A DNA stretch of 64,000 nucleotides. It comes from Glaciecola flavus. GTDB lineage: Bacteria; Pseudomonadota; Gammaproteobacteria; Enterobacterales; Alteromonadaceae. Below, piece by piece: positions 1-7,954 of the stretch. The number at the start of each line of letters is the position of its first letter. The stretch's first letter is position 1. The notes under the pieces are model-generated. The model saw only the letters and a list, made by a program, of their open reading frames with translations, was not told the DNA's origin and searched no databases. The stretch is taken from contig NZ_JBHRSW010000004.1 of the NCBI RefSeq assembly GCF_042646125.1, positions 422,011-486,010 on the forward strand, read 5' to 3'. The position numbers were made by a program, and so were the translations under genes.

Positions 1-920
1 CTGGACCTGAACAAATCGTATTTGACATCACGCAGAAAAGTTCATTGCGTATGGCAAAATTGATCACGGGTGAGTGCGATGTGATCGCTTTTCCTTCACA
101 AAGTGATTTAGCAGTGATCGAAGAAAAAGAAGAGCTTCGACTATTAGAAAAGCCTGGATTAAATGTCGGGTATTGGGCTTTCAACACCAGCAAGGCTCCC
201 TTTGATAATCCGGCTGTAAGGCGAGCACTCGCAATGGCAATTGATAAGACTTCAATAATTGAAGCCGTATATTTGGGGCAAGCTATGCGAGCCAAAAGCT
301 TGGTTCCTCCGGCTTCATGGGCTTACCAATCGAGTGCGGACGAACTGGGTTACAACCCTGTTCGAGCACGAGAGATGCTTGAGCAGGCGGGCATACCCGA
401 CAACTTTTCGATGGATATTTGGGCGATGCCCGTGCAGCGCGCTTATAATCCTAACGCTGCGAAAATGGCACAACTTATTAAAACATATTTGGCTGACGTA
501 GGTGTAAGAGCAAGTATTGTAAGCCAAGACTGGAATATTTTTAGGCGCAGTCTACGAGACGGCTTGCACGATAGTGTACTCATCGGATGGAACGCCGACC
601 ATGGCGATCCTGATAATTTTTATCGACCGTTGTTAAGCTGTGAGGCTATTCCATCAGGCACTAACCGTGCGATGTGGTGCAATACTAAATACGATGAACT
701 GGTTGAACAGGCAATCCTAACCGATATAGTGGAAGACCGGAAAAAAATATACCATCAAGCAAATGCACTTATTTTTGAGCAACTTCCGTTAGTGACCATT
801 GCTCACGCGTTCCAATATCAAGCCGTTCGTGCTGAAATTCAAGGGATGCAAATTAACCCTTATGGTGGCATCCAATTTGAAAGTATTTCAAAGTCCACAA
901 AGGACAGTCTAAATGATTAG
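1..920 (+). CDS. sapA: Peptide ABC transporter substrate-binding protein SapA, C-terminal part
   Basis: Periplasmic solute-binding subunit of the Sap-type peptide importer. The reading frame is open from base 3 and continues leftwards out of the window, so the N-terminus and signal peptide are missing and about 306 residues are visible. The visible part contains the family 5 (DppA/OppA/SapA) segment around FDNPAVRRALAMAIDK and the later GWNADHGDPDNFYRPLLSC stretch. A TTG at 45 lies inside the domain and is not the true start. The stop overlaps the start of sapB by 8 bases, and sapBCDF follow in order, which is the main reason for calling it sapA rather than a generic peptide-binding protein. 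Substrate not deducible from sequence. Confidence 0.88.
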   Translation, partial: GPEQIVFDITQKSSLRMAKLITGECDVIAFPSQSDLAVIEEKEELRLLEKPGLNVGYWAFNTSKAPFDNPAVRRALAMAIDKTSIIEAVYLGQAMRAKSLVPPASWAYQSSADELGYNPVRAREMLEQAGIPDNFSMDIWAMPVQRAYNPNAAKMAQLIKTYLADVGVRASIVSQDWNIFRRSLRDGLHDSVLIGWNADHGDPDNFYRPLLSCEAIPSGTNRAMWCNTKYDELVEQAILTDIVEDRKKIYHQANALIFEQLPLVTIAHAFQYQAVRAEIQGMQINPYGGIQFESISKSTKDSLND

Positions 921-1944
921 GCTTTCCATTCGATATCTCAATCTTATTGTCTTGACCGTATTTGCCCTGGTTGCATTATCTTTTTTGCTGCCCTTCGTTT
1001 TCCAAGGCGATCTGCTAATCAACATTTCAGGCATCACGCCAGACTCGCCAGAGCAAAGAGCCGCATTAGAACGAGCATTCAGGTTGGATCAATCGATTTT
1101 TCATCAATTTGCTCTTTACATCGACAATTTGTTTCTGGGGAATTGGGGAGTAAGTAGTAGGACACAGCTCAATCTATTCGATGAAATAAAACTAACATTT
1201 CCGGCCACTTTAGAACTTGTCGTGTATGCTTCAGTACTGGCGATCGTCGTTGGGCTGCCTCTTGGATTTATTGCTGGACTTAAACATCACAACCCCTTTG
1301 ATTTTTCGGTCGTCACGTTTTCTATTGTCGGTTATTCTTTTCCGGTATTCTGGCTGGCACTCATCTTTATCACTCTTTTTTGCTTGCAGTTAGAATGGCT
1401 ACCCACCTCAGGTCGAATTAGCCTTTTATTCGAAATCCCACCAGTGACTGGCTTCTTACTCATCGATATATGGTTGTCAGATATCCAAAATAAAAGCTTG
1501 GCTTTTAAAAACGCATTTCAACATTTAATTTTGCCAACGATATCAGTGGCCATTGTATCAACAGCATTGTTTGTTAGATTCATAAGAAGAAGTATTATGG
1601 ACGTGATGGAAAAAGAATACATCATCGCCGCAAAAAGTAGAGGGTTTACGCAAAGTCAGATATTTTTTAAGCATGGATTAAAAAATGCAATTATTCCCAT
1701 ATTGCCGATATTGGCTCTACAGGTTTCCACGTTGATTACAAATGTGATGATTGTTGAAACGATATTTTCATGGCCGGGTATTGGAAAGTGGTTAATTGAA
1801 GCCATTTATCAGCGAGACTATCCAGCAATTCGAATGGGCATGCTGGTCGTGTCTCTATTCGTAATGATGCTAACCATATCGACAGAATTTTTAACCCGAG
1901 CAATCGATCCAAGACGTGAACGGGGGCAGCATGCAACGGTTTAA
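913..1944 (+). CDS. sapB: Peptide ABC transporter permease SapB
   Basis: Inner-membrane permease of 343 residues, of the DppB/OppB/SapB family. An N-terminal transmembrane segment (about 9-30) is followed by a periplasmic stretch and at least five further hydrophobic segments. The cytoplasmic EAA-type loop is visible around MEKEYIIAAKSRGFTQSQIF. It pairs with SapC to form the membrane channel. The start overlaps the end of sapA and the end overlaps sapC, indicating translational coupling within one operon. Length and motif order are normal for the family. Confidence 0.9.
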   Translation: MIRLSIRYLNLIVLTVFALVALSFLLPFVFQGDLLINISGITPDSPEQRAALERAFRLDQSIFHQFALYIDNLFLGNWGVSSRTQLNLFDEIKLTFPATLELVVYASVLAIVVGLPLGFIAGLKHHNPFDFSVVTFSIVGYSFPVFWLALIFITLFCLQLEWLPTSGRISLLFEIPPVTGFLLIDIWLSDIQNKSLAFKNAFQHLILPTISVAIVSTALFVRFIRRSIMDVMEKEYIIAAKSRGFTQSQIFFKHGLKNAIIPILPILALQVSTLITNVMIVETIFSWPGIGKWLIEAIYQRDYPAIRMGMLVVSLFVMMLTISTEFLTRAIDPRRERGQHATV

Positions 1945-2824
1945 CCTATATCAAGAAGAATATTATCCTTCGCCCCTGATGCATGTTTGGTTGGAATTTA
2001 AAAAAAGCCATATTGCCCTCGTTGGATTTTTTATACTGTTGATGTTTTGCGTTATCGCACTAATTGCCCCTTTTATCACACCGTATGACCCAAACATCCA
2101 AAACACCAACGCAATATTGCTTCCACCGTCTTGGGAGCCTAATGGCACAATTAATCATTTGTTTGGCACTGATAGTTTGGGGCGTGATGTGTTTTCTCGT
2201 CTTTTGTACGCCTGTAGAACAACGTTTGGCAGTAGCATATTTATGGTACTTATCGCTGTTTTTATTGGGATTAGTATTGGCGCGCTGGCGGGTGTGCTAA
2301 GTGGCGTACGCTCAAGCGTGGTCAATCATTTACTCGATTCAATCATGTCCATCCCTACCCTGCTAATCGCGATTGTTATTGTCGCCATTATGGGTACTGG
2401 CTTGTTCAATAGTATGATGGCGATTACCTTGGCTCTGATCCCCCAATTTGTTCATCAAACACGCACGTTTGTCAAAACAGAACTGCAAAAGGACTATATT
2501 GTATTAGACAAGCTTGACGGGCTTGGACCATTCAGAATATTTGCTTTTTCAATCTTACCTGGCATGGTTGAGTTAATCGTGATTCAGGCTACCTTGGCCT
2601 TATCTGTCGCGATTATCGATGTTTCTGCTCTCGGTTTTTTAAACTTAGGCGCACAAGACCCCAGTGTTGAGTTAGGCTTACTCTTATCACAAAGCTTAGA
2701 TGTTGCCTATGTTGCGCCATGGCTCGTGTTTATACCTGGACTGTGTATATTTTTAATGGTACTCAGTGTAAATATTGTCGGAGAAGGATTTCGTTCTGCT
2801 TTGAGAAATAGGTTGTCTCGCTAA
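1931..2824 (+). CDS. sapC: Peptide ABC transporter permease SapC
   Basis: Second permease, about 297 residues, DppC/OppC family. An N-terminal membrane segment is followed by the family region LFGTDSLGRDVFSRLLY and several transmembrane helices. The ATG at 1931 is chosen because a GGGGG ribosome binding run lies just upstream; an in-frame GTG at 1916 is possible but sits before that run. The gene overlaps sapB by 14 bases and shares one base with sapD (TAATG junction). The permease EAA loop seems weakly conserved (around KTELQKDYIVLDKLDGLG), as in other SapC proteins. Confidence 0.9.
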   Translation: MQRFNLYQEEYYPSPLMHVWLEFKKSHIALVGFFILLMFCVIALIAPFITPYDPNIQNTNAILLPPSWEPNGTINHLFGTDSLGRDVFSRLLYACRTTFGSSIFMVLIAVFIGISIGALAGVLSGVRSSVVNHLLDSIMSIPTLLIAIVIVAIMGTGLFNSMMAITLALIPQFVHQTRTFVKTELQKDYIVLDKLDGLGPFRIFAFSILPGMVELIVIQATLALSVAIIDVSALGFLNLGAQDPSVELGLLLSQSLDVAYVAPWLVFIPGLCIFLMVLSVNIVGEGFRSALRNRLSR

Positions 2825-3852
2825 TGGCCTTACTGGAAATTAAAAATCTAACACTGTTTATCGACACGGGTGACGAAACGGTCAAAGCATTAGACAAGGT
2901 CAACTTGCGTTTAGATGAGGGCGAAATAAAAGCGTTAGTAGGTGAATCAGGCTCTGGCAAAACCTTGATAGTACGTGCGATTTTAGGGGCAATCCCTGAC
3001 ACTTGGTCGATTAAAGCCGACAGAATTACCTACCAAGGTAAAAGTATGCAAGACATGTCTCCCGAACAACGCAGGCAAATAATGCGACGTGAAATTGCTG
3101 TCGTCTTTCAAGAGCCTGCATCTGCACTGGATCCATCGGTCAAAATCAAAGAGCAAATAAAAGAAAGTATCCCAGACGAATTTATTGAAAAAGCTTGGCC
3201 TTGGCAGCAAAGTAAACAACGTGAAGCGCTAGCCATTAGTTTACTTCACCGCGTGGGTATTAAAAACCACGGCCGCTATATGAATTGCTATCCACATGAG
3301 ATACCTGCTGACGTTTGCCAAAAAATTATGATTGCTATGGCGCTCGCATCCGAGCCTAAAATACTGATAGCAGATGACTCAACTCGCGGAATGGAAAGCG
3401 CAACCAAAACACAAATATTGCGCCTATTGCTCAAATTCAATAAGACTAAAAAACTCGCGATACTTTTTGTCAGTCACGATTTGCTTGCGATTACCAGTAT
3501 GGCGCACTCTATGACCGTATTATACTGTGGTCAAACGGTCGAATCAGGGAAAGTCAAATCTTTGCTAAAGCGGCCGCTCCATCCTTATACAAAAGCACTG
3601 CTAGACAGTGCGCCAAGCTTTCAAGTATCGCTGGCACCCAAGTCTAAATTAGTTGCCTTGGATGGTACGATCCCTACCTTACAGCACTTGCCAATTGGTT
3701 GTCGACTGGGGCCACGTTGTCCTAATGCACGAAAAGAATGTGTTATTGTGCCCTCTCCTCGCAGCATTCAAGACCACTTGTATAGCTGTCATTTTCCCTT
3801 ACACCTACCCAAGAGTGCAAAGAGAAAATCGATTAAAGTGGTGAGTTTATAA
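2824..3852 (+). CDS. sapD: Peptide ABC transporter ATPase SapD
   Basis: ATP-binding subunit, 342 residues. Walker A GESGSGKT is intact near residue 40. The ABC signature region reads HEIPADVCQK instead of LSGGQ, as in other SapD proteins. Walker B reads ILIADDST, so the usual catalytic Glu (ADEPT in most ABC proteins) is Asp. The C-terminus carries the oligopeptide-transporter tail LPIGCRLGPRCPNARKEC with conserved cysteines. It overlaps sapC by one base. In E. coli SapD also supports Trk potassium uptake (established for that species); whether that applies here is inference. Confidence 0.9.
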   Translation: MALLEIKNLTLFIDTGDETVKALDKVNLRLDEGEIKALVGESGSGKTLIVRAILGAIPDTWSIKADRITYQGKSMQDMSPEQRRQIMRREIAVVFQEPASALDPSVKIKEQIKESIPDEFIEKAWPWQQSKQREALAISLLHRVGIKNHGRYMNCYPHEIPADVCQKIMIAMALASEPKILIADDSTRGMESATKTQILRLLLKFNKTKKLAILFVSHDLLAITSMAHSMTVLYCGQTVESGKVKSLLKRPLHPYTKALLDSAPSFQVSLAPKSKLVALDGTIPTLQHLPIGCRLGPRCPNARKECVIVPSPRSIQDHLYSCHFPLHLPKSAKRKSIKVVSL

Positions 3853-3854
3853 AT

Positions 3855-4637
3855 ATGCTTCTTGAAGTCAAAAATGTTGAATATACGTATTTTCAAAAAG
3901 GGAAACTCTTTGCAAAAGACCGACAGTTTCATCTTGGGCCTGTTAGTTTTAACATGCAGCAAGGCGAAACCATTGCCATTGTAGGCAACAATGGTTCAGG
4001 CAAATCCCTGCTAGCTAAATTACTGGCTGGGGCAATCAATCCAGAAGCAGGTGAAATAATCATTGCTGACACCGAAGATGGCCGCAAACGTCACAATACG
4101 ATTCGGATGATCTTGCAACACAGCGCCGATGCGCTAAATCCAGCATTGTCAGTCGGCAGTATTCTGCATCAAACACTCAGGTTAAATAGTGATTTAAAGG
4201 AAGAAGCACGAAGAGAAAAAATTGAAGACACCCTGGTAAAAGTTGGTTTGCTTCGTGAACACTACCACTTTTATCGCCACATGCTATCCGATGGTCAACA
4301 ACAACGTGTGGCATTGGCGCGAGCCTTGATCCTTGATCCAGAAATCATTGTTGCAGATGAGCCCTTTGCGGCGCTCGACCCTTCGGTACGCTCGCAAACC
4401 GTAAACTTAATATTGCAATTGCAAGCCGATCTCGGCTTGGGCTTTGTTTTTATCTCTCACAATATCGGTATCGTAAGACATATCAGTGATCGCGTATTGA
4501 TTATGGACAAGGGGGTCATCATTGAGCAAGGAAAGACGGAAGCTGTATTCTCTAATCCTCGCACATTGCTGACACAAAAGCTGGTGCAAGCTCACATGAG
4601 TCTGGTAGATAAGCATTTTGATCAAAAGAATGCATAA
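3855..4637 (+). CDS. sapF: Peptide ABC transporter ATPase SapF
   Basis: Second ATP-binding subunit, 260 residues, starting two bases after the sapD stop. Walker A GNNGSGKS, signature LSDGQQQR, and a canonical Walker B with catalytic Glu (IIVADEPFAALD) are all present, followed by the switch His in FVFISHN. It therefore looks like the catalytically complete partner of the degenerate SapD. It is the last gene of the operon and is followed by a strong hairpin at 4683-4711. Confidence 0.9.
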   Translation: MLLEVKNVEYTYFQKGKLFAKDRQFHLGPVSFNMQQGETIAIVGNNGSGKSLLAKLLAGAINPEAGEIIIADTEDGRKRHNTIRMILQHSADALNPALSVGSILHQTLRLNSDLKEEARREKIEDTLVKVGLLREHYHFYRHMLSDGQQQRVALARALILDPEIIVADEPFAALDPSVRSQTVNLILQLQADLGLGFVFISHNIGIVRHISDRVLIMDKGVIIEQGKTEAVFSNPRTLLTQKLVQAHMSLVDKHFDQKNA

Positions 4638-4682
4638 GTGCTTTTTGCAGAACACTTTTGCAGAATATTTTTACAGAACAAT

Positions 4683-4711
4683 AAAAAGCCAGCGTAAAAC
4701 GCTGGCTTTTT
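4683..4711. terminator. Bidirectional intrinsic terminator after sapF
   Basis: A perfect 12-bp inverted repeat (AAAAAGCCAGCG / CGCTGGCTTTTT) around a 5-base loop, with an A-run on one side and a T-run on the other. It lies between the convergent sapF and the DUF4402 gene, so it can terminate transcription from both sides. Confidence 0.85.
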
Positions 4712-4729
4712 GAATGACGTCGTTACAAA

Positions 4730-4751
4730 CGCATTTAAACGTTTAAATGCG
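4730..4751. repeat. Perfect 22-bp palindrome next to a stop codon
   Basis: CGCATTTAAAC followed directly by its exact reverse complement GTTTAAATGCG, with no loop. It ends two bases before the stop codon of the minus-strand DUF4402 gene. It has no T-run of its own; it could be a protein-binding site or a second 3-prime-end hairpin. Confidence 0.6.
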
Positions 4752-4753
4752 AA

Positions 4754-5449
4754 TTAATAGCTCACAGTAATTGAATATGAACCAGTGTAAGTTCCATCTC
4801 TAGGGCTTGCAGTAGCCGCTCCGTTATATGCTAAGATCCCACCAACCGTGAAACCAACATCACCATTTGTGTCAGTAGTTAGGTTTGGTGTAGTGGCATT
4901 GTATTGGTCGCCGTCATTAGCGCCGCCTACAACGTATACATCAGTAGCTGCTGCATATAGAGTAAAGAATTCAGAAGCACTGCCACCTGGAGTTACAAGG
5001 TTAGTATCGTTCATACCAGTGATTCGGTTAGTTGCCGCTGCAGTAAGCGCTTCGTCTGCACCCGTTCCAACTGAAATGGTAAGTGCTGTGAAAGGTGCTG
5101 CGCCAGTAATTGCATACTCAGCGGGTGCACCGTCAACAATTGACGAAGTTTGACCGTCTGTGGATGCTGAACCACCTGCAGTAGTACCAGTCTGAGTAGT
5201 GACAGGTGAACCATCGCCAGGGATAGTTACGTAAGTAAGCGTTGCCGAACCAGCGGTAACAGTTTGTGCTGCGCCCTGTGTCACTCTCAACGTACCAAAA
5301 TCAATTGGTGTTGTTTCTGCTAAGGTGAAAGCGTTTTGTACGATTACAGTTGCGGTAGAGTTGACGGTTTCTTGTGCCATAGTCAAAGAAGAGCAGGTTG
5401 CAAGGGCACCAACTACTACTGCCGTATATAAATGATTGCGTTTAAACAT
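4754..5449 (-). CDS. DUF4402-family exported protein, probable major fibre subunit
   Basis: About 231 residues. Start taken at the ATG at 5449, which has a GGAG six bases upstream and is followed by a clear signal peptide ending near SLTMA-QET. The mature protein is rich in Ala, Thr, Gly and Ser, has no Cys, and shows the DUF4402 pattern: an N-terminal NAFTLAETTPIDFGTL strand, a central variable part and a C-terminal DVGFTVGG ... YTGSYSITVSY end. Such proteins are found with chaperone-usher-like genes, and here it is the last gene of such a locus, separated by about 160 bases and probably with its own promoter. Function as a secreted structural subunit is inference. Confidence 0.75.
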   Translation of the reverse strand: MFKRNHLYTAVVVGALATCSSLTMAQETVNSTATVIVQNAFTLAETTPIDFGTLRVTQGAAQTVTAGSATLTYVTIPGDGSPVTTQTGTTAGGSASTDGQTSSIVDGAPAEYAITGAAPFTALTISVGTGADEALTAAATNRITGMNDTNLVTPGGSASEFFTLYAAATDVYVVGGANDGDQYNATTPNLTTDTNGDVGFTVGGILAYNGAATASPRDGTYTGSYSITVSY

Positions 5450-5610
5450 GGATATCTCCAACATTACTAATTTATTTGACACAGCAACGCAAGTTAACTC
5501 GCGACAACTCTGTCCCTAACGATGAGAAACATTCCCATCACTAAGAGGCTAATAGCGCCTACATTGACTGTATCGTCACACTGGAAGATTTCTTTATACA
5601 AAATTTTGAA

Positions 5611-6429
5611 TTAATTTAACGCAATACGTTTTTCTGCAACGACAAACCGCCCTCCATTCCCCAAAGAATTAAATTCAACACTCAGTGTACCAGGCTCTAC
5701 AGGAACGTTCTGTGACCAACTAATCAAACGTTCGGCTTGTTCGTTTTCATGAAATATATTTACACCGTTTAAAAAGCCAACCGGCACAAATTCACTGCTG
5801 CCGTCCTTTTTAAACTTCGCAACTAAATCACCAAATACACTGTTGCCCAATGGTTTTTGGAAACTAACATAGATATTTCCATGCCTACTATTGCCGGTAC
5901 TAGGTAAAAAGTTCACTTGCTCTATTTTTAAGTCTGCGTCTTTTTTTCCATCAAAATTCAACACTACCGGTATCGAATAACTAATAAGTGATTTAAGACG
6001 TATTGCAACTCCGGATGTCACACTCTCCTCCTCTTCGGTTTCAGTAGGAAGAGCTGTAAACTTTAGGTGCGAACGATATTCTTGTTTTTTCATATCAGCA
6101 CTGCGCCTTAACAACAATTTAACCCGTTGGTTTTCGCCCGGCGCAAGCGTTACACGTCGTGGACTGACGCGAAGATATTCACTCGCAGTAGAAAATTCTT
6201 CAAGCTGTGATTCACTCATTACGTGGTATTGCCCGCCGGGTTTTTGCTCTTGTTGCAACCATTCAACAGTATACTTGCGGGTACTTGATGAAGTATTTAG
6301 CAAAATAACTTCTTTTACTCTATCTCGTTCTTCAAACTTAATTAAGGTTGGTGTAATTAATAAGTCAGCGTGTGCTTTATAAGTTGTAAAAAACGTTATT
6401 ACACTCAACATCAGTATTGTAAATCGCAT
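5611..6429 (-). CDS. PapD-like periplasmic fimbrial chaperone
   Basis: 272 residues with a signal peptide ending near THAKA/AHA-DLLITPT. Two immunoglobulin-like halves are suggested: residues about 22-140 with the chaperone-type phrase YLRVSPRRVTLAPGENQRVK and the repeated RLL arginine/hydrophobic pattern, and a C-terminal half ending GGRFVVAEKRIALN. This matches periplasmic pilus-assembly chaperones, which cap subunits before delivery to the usher. It lies 23 bases after the small DUF4402-like gene, in the same minus-strand run. Which chaperone clade it belongs to cannot be decided by eye. Confidence 0.75.
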   Translation of the reverse strand: MRFTILMLSVITFFTTYKAHADLLITPTLIKFEERDRVKEVILLNTSSSTRKYTVEWLQQEQKPGGQYHVMSESQLEEFSTASEYLRVSPRRVTLAPGENQRVKLLLRRSADMKKQEYRSHLKFTALPTETEEEESVTSGVAIRLKSLISYSIPVVLNFDGKKDADLKIEQVNFLPSTGNSRHGNIYVSFQKPLGNSVFGDLVAKFKKDGSSEFVPVGFLNGVNIFHENEQAERLISWSQNVPVEPGTLSVEFNSLGNGGRFVVAEKRIALN

Positions 6430-6452
6430 TTTTTTGTCATCCGTATAATAAA

Positions 6453-6908
6453 TTAAAAACCAATCGTTATTTGTATAGCTGAGACATGTGGAGCCTCTGC
6501 AAAAATTCGACCACCACTCCCAGAAGTCGTGATTCTGCCCCCTACCCGTATATCTGCTTCGCCATTCACATCAGTGAGTACCTGCTGGTCGTAACTCGGT
6601 ATATCAAATACAAAGAACTCTAACGAAGCCTGATTTGGGTTCATGGTGGCATTCTGTACACTGACAGTTACGTTGTATAACACGTTAGGAAGCAGGTTGG
6701 TGGCTCTGTACAATCCAGGTTGCCCGTCAATAATGACTCTAAACCCACCACTGTTCACCACATTCCCAAACACATCGATACTTAAAGTTTGCACACTATT
6801 GTTGTCTGCCAATGCCACGGTGCCCATGTCAACAGGATCGACTTCGAGTAGTTGAGCTTTACCCGACGCACACAGCAAACATATCAATGCGAATATGAAC
6901 ACACGCAT
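6453..6908 (-). CDS. Small DUF4402-like exported protein, possible minor or tip subunit
   Basis: 151 residues with a signal peptide (MRVFIFALICLLCASGKA-Q). The mature part begins LLEVDPVDMGTVAL, and the C-terminal half has GEADIRVGGRI followed by a beta-strand end AIQITIGF, the same arrangement as the larger DUF4402 gene at 4754. The ATG abuts the stop of the SPOR lipoprotein gene without a single base between (TAA then ATG), so the two are coupled. A second fibre subunit delivered by the neighbouring chaperone is the likely role, by context. Confidence 0.6.
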   Translation of the reverse strand: MRVFIFALICLLCASGKAQLLEVDPVDMGTVALADNNSVQTLSIDVFGNVVNSGGFRVIIDGQPGLYRATNLLPNVLYNVTVSVQNATMNPNQASLEFFVFDIPSYDQQVLTDVNGEADIRVGGRITTSGSGGRIFAEAPHVSAIQITIGF

Positions 6909-7877
6909 TTATAGCCTTTCTCCACCAAACTTGACGACGCCACAATAACCAGCAGACTGCCGGACTGTCGAGCAAGCTTGTTTAGCCTCGTCGATATCGT
7001 TGAACGGCCCCATTCTTAAACTGTAAAAGGTTTTATCATTGACCACTACTTTTTCGACGATGGGAAATTTATTGCATCTCACATCTTCAAGTTTTTGACT
7101 CAAATTTTTCCAACCATCGTTGACTGAACTTTGTTTGCTGTATGACGCAAGGTGTATGGCAAAGCTATTTTCTGAAACTGAGTCATATTGCTCGCATTTT
7201 TCGTTGCCCATCGATTTGTCAGGATTTGCAGCAGCCGAGAATAGCTGCCGTTCATTTCGAGCTGCGTTATTTGGCAAGGAAGAAAACTTTTTGTCTATTT
7301 CTGCAATAGTTGCCGATTCGGCTCTATCTGCATCTGCCTGTCCAAACTTAGAGGCATTAATTGAGCCTGCGCTCATGATTGGTTTGACAGCTTGCGCTAT
7401 TGGTCTATTACCTGAAAACTTTTTATCTATACTAGAATCAGGCGTTTGAAAATTGTTGTTTTCTGTTGAAGTACTATTAAGCTCAGGAGCAAGAGAGGGA
7501 GTACTCGTCTCTGAAACTGCAAATGTGCGTCTATAATCTGGCATGGTATTCAAAGTCCCTAGGTGTTCAATCATAAAACCCAAGTCTTCTTCCATTAACA
7601 AAACACGATTAATTGCGGGCTTTAACTCCTCCCATTCGTTGCGATAGTTTGCAAGCAGTTTCTCGAGTTCTTTGACTTCTGCGGTCTCCACAGCATCATC
7701 GATATCGTCAAATTCTTCGAAGCGAATAACTTTGGAACCACTTTCCTCAAGCATATCAGCATTGTTCTTCTCCAGCCCAAAGTACGACGCACCGGGAATA
7801 TCGGATAAGCTCATGCAAGCCGTGAGGTTTGTAGTTGATACCAATAAAAAACAAGATAGCCAATGTAGTCGCTTCAT
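6909..7877 (-). CDS. SPOR-domain lipoprotein of the usher locus
   Basis: About 322 residues. The start chosen gives a lipoprotein signal (MKRLHWLSCFLLVSTTNLTAC, lipobox LTAC); the open frame also runs 17 codons further upstream. A Glu-rich alpha-helical stretch (EVKELEKLLANYRNEWEEL) is followed by a low-complexity linker and a C-terminal SPOR domain (FAIHLASYSKQSS ... FYSLRMGPFNDIDEAKQACS). SPOR domains bind denuded peptidoglycan glycan strands, so this protein may anchor the secretion apparatus to the wall. It lies between the usher-like gene and the small DUF4402-like gene. Confidence 0.7.
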   Translation of the reverse strand: MKRLHWLSCFLLVSTTNLTACMSLSDIPGASYFGLEKNNADMLEESGSKVIRFEEFDDIDDAVETAEVKELEKLLANYRNEWEELKPAINRVLLMEEDLGFMIEHLGTLNTMPDYRRTFAVSETSTPSLAPELNSTSTENNNFQTPDSSIDKKFSGNRPIAQAVKPIMSAGSINASKFGQADADRAESATIAEIDKKFSSLPNNAARNERQLFSAAANPDKSMGNEKCEQYDSVSENSFAIHLASYSKQSSVNDGWKNLSQKLEDVRCNKFPIVEKVVVNDKTFYSLRMGPFNDIDEAKQACSTVRQSAGYCGVVKFGGERL

Positions 7878-7954
7878 CACAATGTCCAAATTTTGACTAA
7901 TTACGGTTACTAATTTGTTTATTAGCAAGTACTAAGCCAATCTACATTGAGAAT

